Assembly (NCBI GenBank): GCA_024516155.1
Contig: JAJJXM010000071.1
Location: 124,001-188,000, forward strand
Length of the DNA: 64,000 bases
DNA from: Pyronema omphalodes
Lineage: Eukaryota > Ascomycota > Pezizomycetes > Pezizales > Pyronemataceae
Direction: 5' to 3'
Part shown: piece by piece, positions 61,401 to 64,000 of the stretch
Numbering within the stretch: the first letter of the stretch is position 1
Layout of the letters: each line of letters begins with the position of its first letter
Translations under genes and position numbers: made by a program
The notes under the pieces: generated by a model
What the model was told of the DNA's origin: nothing
Databases searched by the model: none
What the model saw: only the letters and a program-made list of their open reading frames with translations

Positions 61401-61660
61401 GCACTACTCCCAAGACCCCCAAAGCTCCTAGAGCTACCAAGCCTCGCGCGACTGCCAAGTCCCGTGCTAAGGCTGGTTCTAATGGTAACGACACCGAGGC
61501 CACCACTGATAAATCTGCTGCCACTCAGGATACCGACGCTTCCATGATTGAGTCTGAGGCCTCTTTCCTCTCCGATCTTGCAAAGGCGCATAAACGCAAG
61601 CATCACGGTGGCGACGACGAGGCTGATGATGCCAATAACAAGAAAGTTAGAGCCGCTTAA
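58459..61660 (+). CDS. Large zinc-finger protein with Asn-rich region (paralogue 2)
   Basis: Exons 58459-58609, 58705-58891, 58948-60371, 60424-61022 and 61085-61660, all in phase, giving about 978 residues. The donor at 58892 is GTTTGT. An acidic/basic N-terminal part (SEEDEDEKKQKRKM) is followed near 264-318 by tandem NF-x-NND-type repeats. A conserved block follows (WDFITATQRRVKGLVDAKG through VVTWFNSLCDKISESTWEP). The zinc module near 729-800 has HRCSVCEFKDTSPKTMQRHI plus a downstream H, then IQCPW and a FCRWDKFEEHVNERHP segment, the same order as in the 56428 gene. The tail is Thr/Ala/Lys-rich (KAPRATKPRATAKSRAKAG). It is probably nuclear and possibly DNA-binding; no named family. Confidence 0.8.
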
Positions 61661-63482
61661 ATCTCCACAGTTATACCGGTTACCAGGAATTTTGCCGAAT
61701 TACGATAGGTCGAAACGTTATGACTTGATGCGTAAGTAAGCTTTAATGGCGATGATGGTTAACAGGTTCAGGAGTTTTGAACAATAGCGGTGAGAAACGA
61801 GTACTATTACTAAAAAGGCGTGTTTGTGTTTACGATTGGCGAATTTTTACTTACTACTGAAGAAAACAAAAAAGAACAAAAAAAGAAAAGGAGAACAAGA
61901 GGCACCCGACTGTGTAGGAGTTAACAGGGTCAAGAGGTGGATAGGTGGTGCTTCTCCCCATAGTGGCGTATTACTTCGAGAGATGGGCTCGACACTTTGT
62001 CATATTGTTTTGTTTCTTTATCAGGTCTTGTTATTTACGGCTTTATCTTATGGAGGTCTTAAATATGCTAGGTAGCTGGTGGATTAACAATTACAATATA
62101 AACGGAATCAAGATAAGGAATTCTTCATTTCGTAGATGCACCGTGAAATTAGTGTGAGATGGTGACTTGTATTGATATTGGAATTCCCTACTAGAATGAA
62201 GTTAATGATATATGATTTGTATGAGCGACTTCGCTGCCGGATAATGTATTATGCATACTGCAGGAATTGTAACAACTGACGATTCGTCAATCAGGAGCAA
62301 TTTTCCCACTCAATATACCAATAGACTCAAGGCGTCTGAATTAAATAGTCCATAACCGCTTGCTGAGAAACACTTGAAAGCCTGGTATTGGTTCAAGCTC
62401 AACCACCGGGGGTTCAAATTGACACTTTCAAGTTCGAACAACTGGATTTACGTCTTACAGGATCAAGTAGTAATAATGAATACCGCGAACAATAATGCTG
62501 CACTTGCCACTATAACTTATCGAGAAGTGAACAGAGGAATTATGGCACTATAGACTACGCGTTAAGCTATACACGACTATATGACACAGCGTACGCGTAT
62601 TTCATTGTAATAGACTTAGGTTGTTGATGTCTACAATTGTGTATGCACATACATTATTCCTGGAGGCACTGAGATTTCTTACGGGAATACGTTGTGCAGG
62701 AGGAAAATTCTTTCAAGAGAGATAGTAAGTAAAATAATGCTTCATTTTGCGACATAAAACTGAATTGCTTGCGATAACTTAACACAGAAACATTCTGATG
62801 GTTCAAGGGGTAGATGAGGTCGTTTCAAAAGATTCCTGACCTTGTTGTTGAGTGGGAGAAATCGATCACGTGAAGAACACAATGGCCCTTAAACCCTGAT
62901 GACAGTGTAAAAGCCGTCCCAGGGCTTGAGCCCCCAAGTCACAACTTGCCCTGCATGAGGCTGGTAATTTATCTACCCGCACCATCTTCTCTTCTTCACC
63001 TTGCGTCACAGATAACGACTCACAGCCATCAACCGGTCTTTTCCACAATGCATCAGCATGAATAGACTTCGGTGAGTTACATCATTATGAACCGACCTCG
63101 GTACTTTATATCTCCATTCTTTCCCAGCAAAACTCAGGTATAGCACTATCTACCGCAACCGACCTCGGTTTACCCAACCTAGGGCCCCTGACAAAAATTG
63201 TAAGTTGAGAATCATCTACCTTTTTCTAAACACCAAATGCAGTTACGTGACTGACTTGTCAGAGGGTGTCACTCATGCAGCTGTTCGTCGGTGTTCCACT
63301 TTCCACATGGAATCTACGACTAACCGCAGCTATGTACGCCACACTGCAACATTTTGAAGGAAGGCCCAGACTGCAAAATTGCCAGGCCGTCTGCCCTTTT
63401 TTCTATCTTTTGCAACACGTCGACTTTTCTTCTCGAGCTGGAAATAGCAACACATTCTCCCTAGCCACACGAGCTGCAAAAA
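61661..63482. other. Intergenic, no gene recognised
   Basis: Only short ORFs. Near 63030-63170 the motif ACCGACCTCGGT occurs twice and GACTTCGGT once; related copies lie near 12290-12340. Confidence 0.45.
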
Positions 63483-64000
63483 ATGAATCCATGTAACTAT
63501 TTTTAACTTCTACATCTCCATCTTAATTCCTAGGTAAATACTGATATTCAATTGCCATAGCCGGAAGCTCTTTACCTGTGTTCCCACAAGCTGGTGAAGA
63601 GAATATAGCTGTGAAGCAGGTTCGTGTTTCCTCAACCTTCAAAACCAAACAAAAGTAGACATTCGCTGACATCCGGAATCTAATACATAGGAGGCACTGG
63701 ATGAAGACGACGACCTGATTGGCGTTGGTCTCTCAGTCCAGGAGGAGGCAGAGGCACGCTCTGCTGCTAAGCAGGTTTGTATATCCATAGCCCACGCATA
63801 TCTGTCTTCAGACAAAAAGAAAGGCTCACCAACATCGGTAAACCTAGTAGGAGCATCCGGAGACCGATTCCTTCCCTCCCACATTCTACGAGTTTAACAG
63901 TGCCGGAAGCATCTCTTCAGTAGCGCTGGGGCCCCAGACCTTCCCTGCCCGGCATCCTACTTCTCCAGAAGTTCGGGAGTCAAGGACTAGCGGAGAATCC
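63483..64000 (+). CDS. Partial gene, 5' end only (hypothetical)
   Basis: Exons 63483-63492 (10 nt, ATG AAT CCA T), 63561-63619, 63691-63774 and 63851 to the window edge, all in phase. The product begins MNPSGSSLPVFPQAGEE, continues with EALDEDDDLIGVGLSVQEE and then DSFPPTFYEFNSAGSISS, and is still open at the edge. The introns have GTAACT...GCCATAG, GTTCGT...ATACATAG and GTTTGT...TAGTAG. The junctions create VKQE and AKQE, the first of which fits the psi-K-x-E sumoylation consensus. No domain is visible yet; the acidic, Pro/Ser-rich start suggests a regulatory protein, which is a guess. Confidence 0.6.

Overview
The window reads as nuclear DNA of a filamentous ascomycete (Pezizomycotina). The genes carry short introns (about 48-116 bp) with fungal signals: GTATGT or GTAAGT donors, CTAAC or CTGAC branch points, and CAG or TAG acceptors. 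It also holds a lipase-NACHT-ankyrin NLR of a type typical of these fungi, a DCG1-type racemase, a GFA-fold protein and a cytosolic tRNA-Arg. Genus cannot be called from sequence alone; a leotiomycete is only a guess.

Layout. 1-1512: nothing recognisable. 1513-6944 (minus): an eight-exon NLR-like protein of about 1647 residues, which I reassembled from six broken reading frames. 7164-7529: a nested TIR element. 8993-11767: two convergent hypothetical genes, each with one intron. 14514-16694: racemase and an F-box-like/ankyrin gene, divergently arranged around a GATA-motif-rich intergenic region. 16695-32800: a gene-poor, repeat-rich tract. It contains a MITE, two PIF/Harbinger-type non-autonomous elements with TSDs, a diverged tandem duplication of about 2 kb, a strong hairpin and many microsatellites. 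32814-44736: a gene-rich stretch with a two-TM protein, a Cys/His-rich protein, a small two-exon gene, tRNA-Arg(ACG), a GFA-type protein, a RING-H2 protein, a membrane protein, a KEN-box protein and two hypothetical genes. 44737-53400: low-complexity DNA with one small ORF and a second full MITE copy. 56428-61660: two tandem, same-strand genes that share an unusual two-part zinc-finger module. 63483-64000: the first exons of a gene that runs off the window.

Several genes are invisible as long ORFs and were recovered by matching splice sites and phase by eye (36010-36499, 42463-43094, 63483-end, and the 3' ends of 8993-10584, 10899-11767 and 40943-41722). All exon models are predictions from sequence and need RNA evidence. 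No operons or CRISPR arrays are expected or seen. The genes form no obvious pathway or biosynthetic cluster. The most notable items are the NLR with its freshly duplicated ankyrin units, the tandem zinc-finger paralogues, and the set of small mobile elements.
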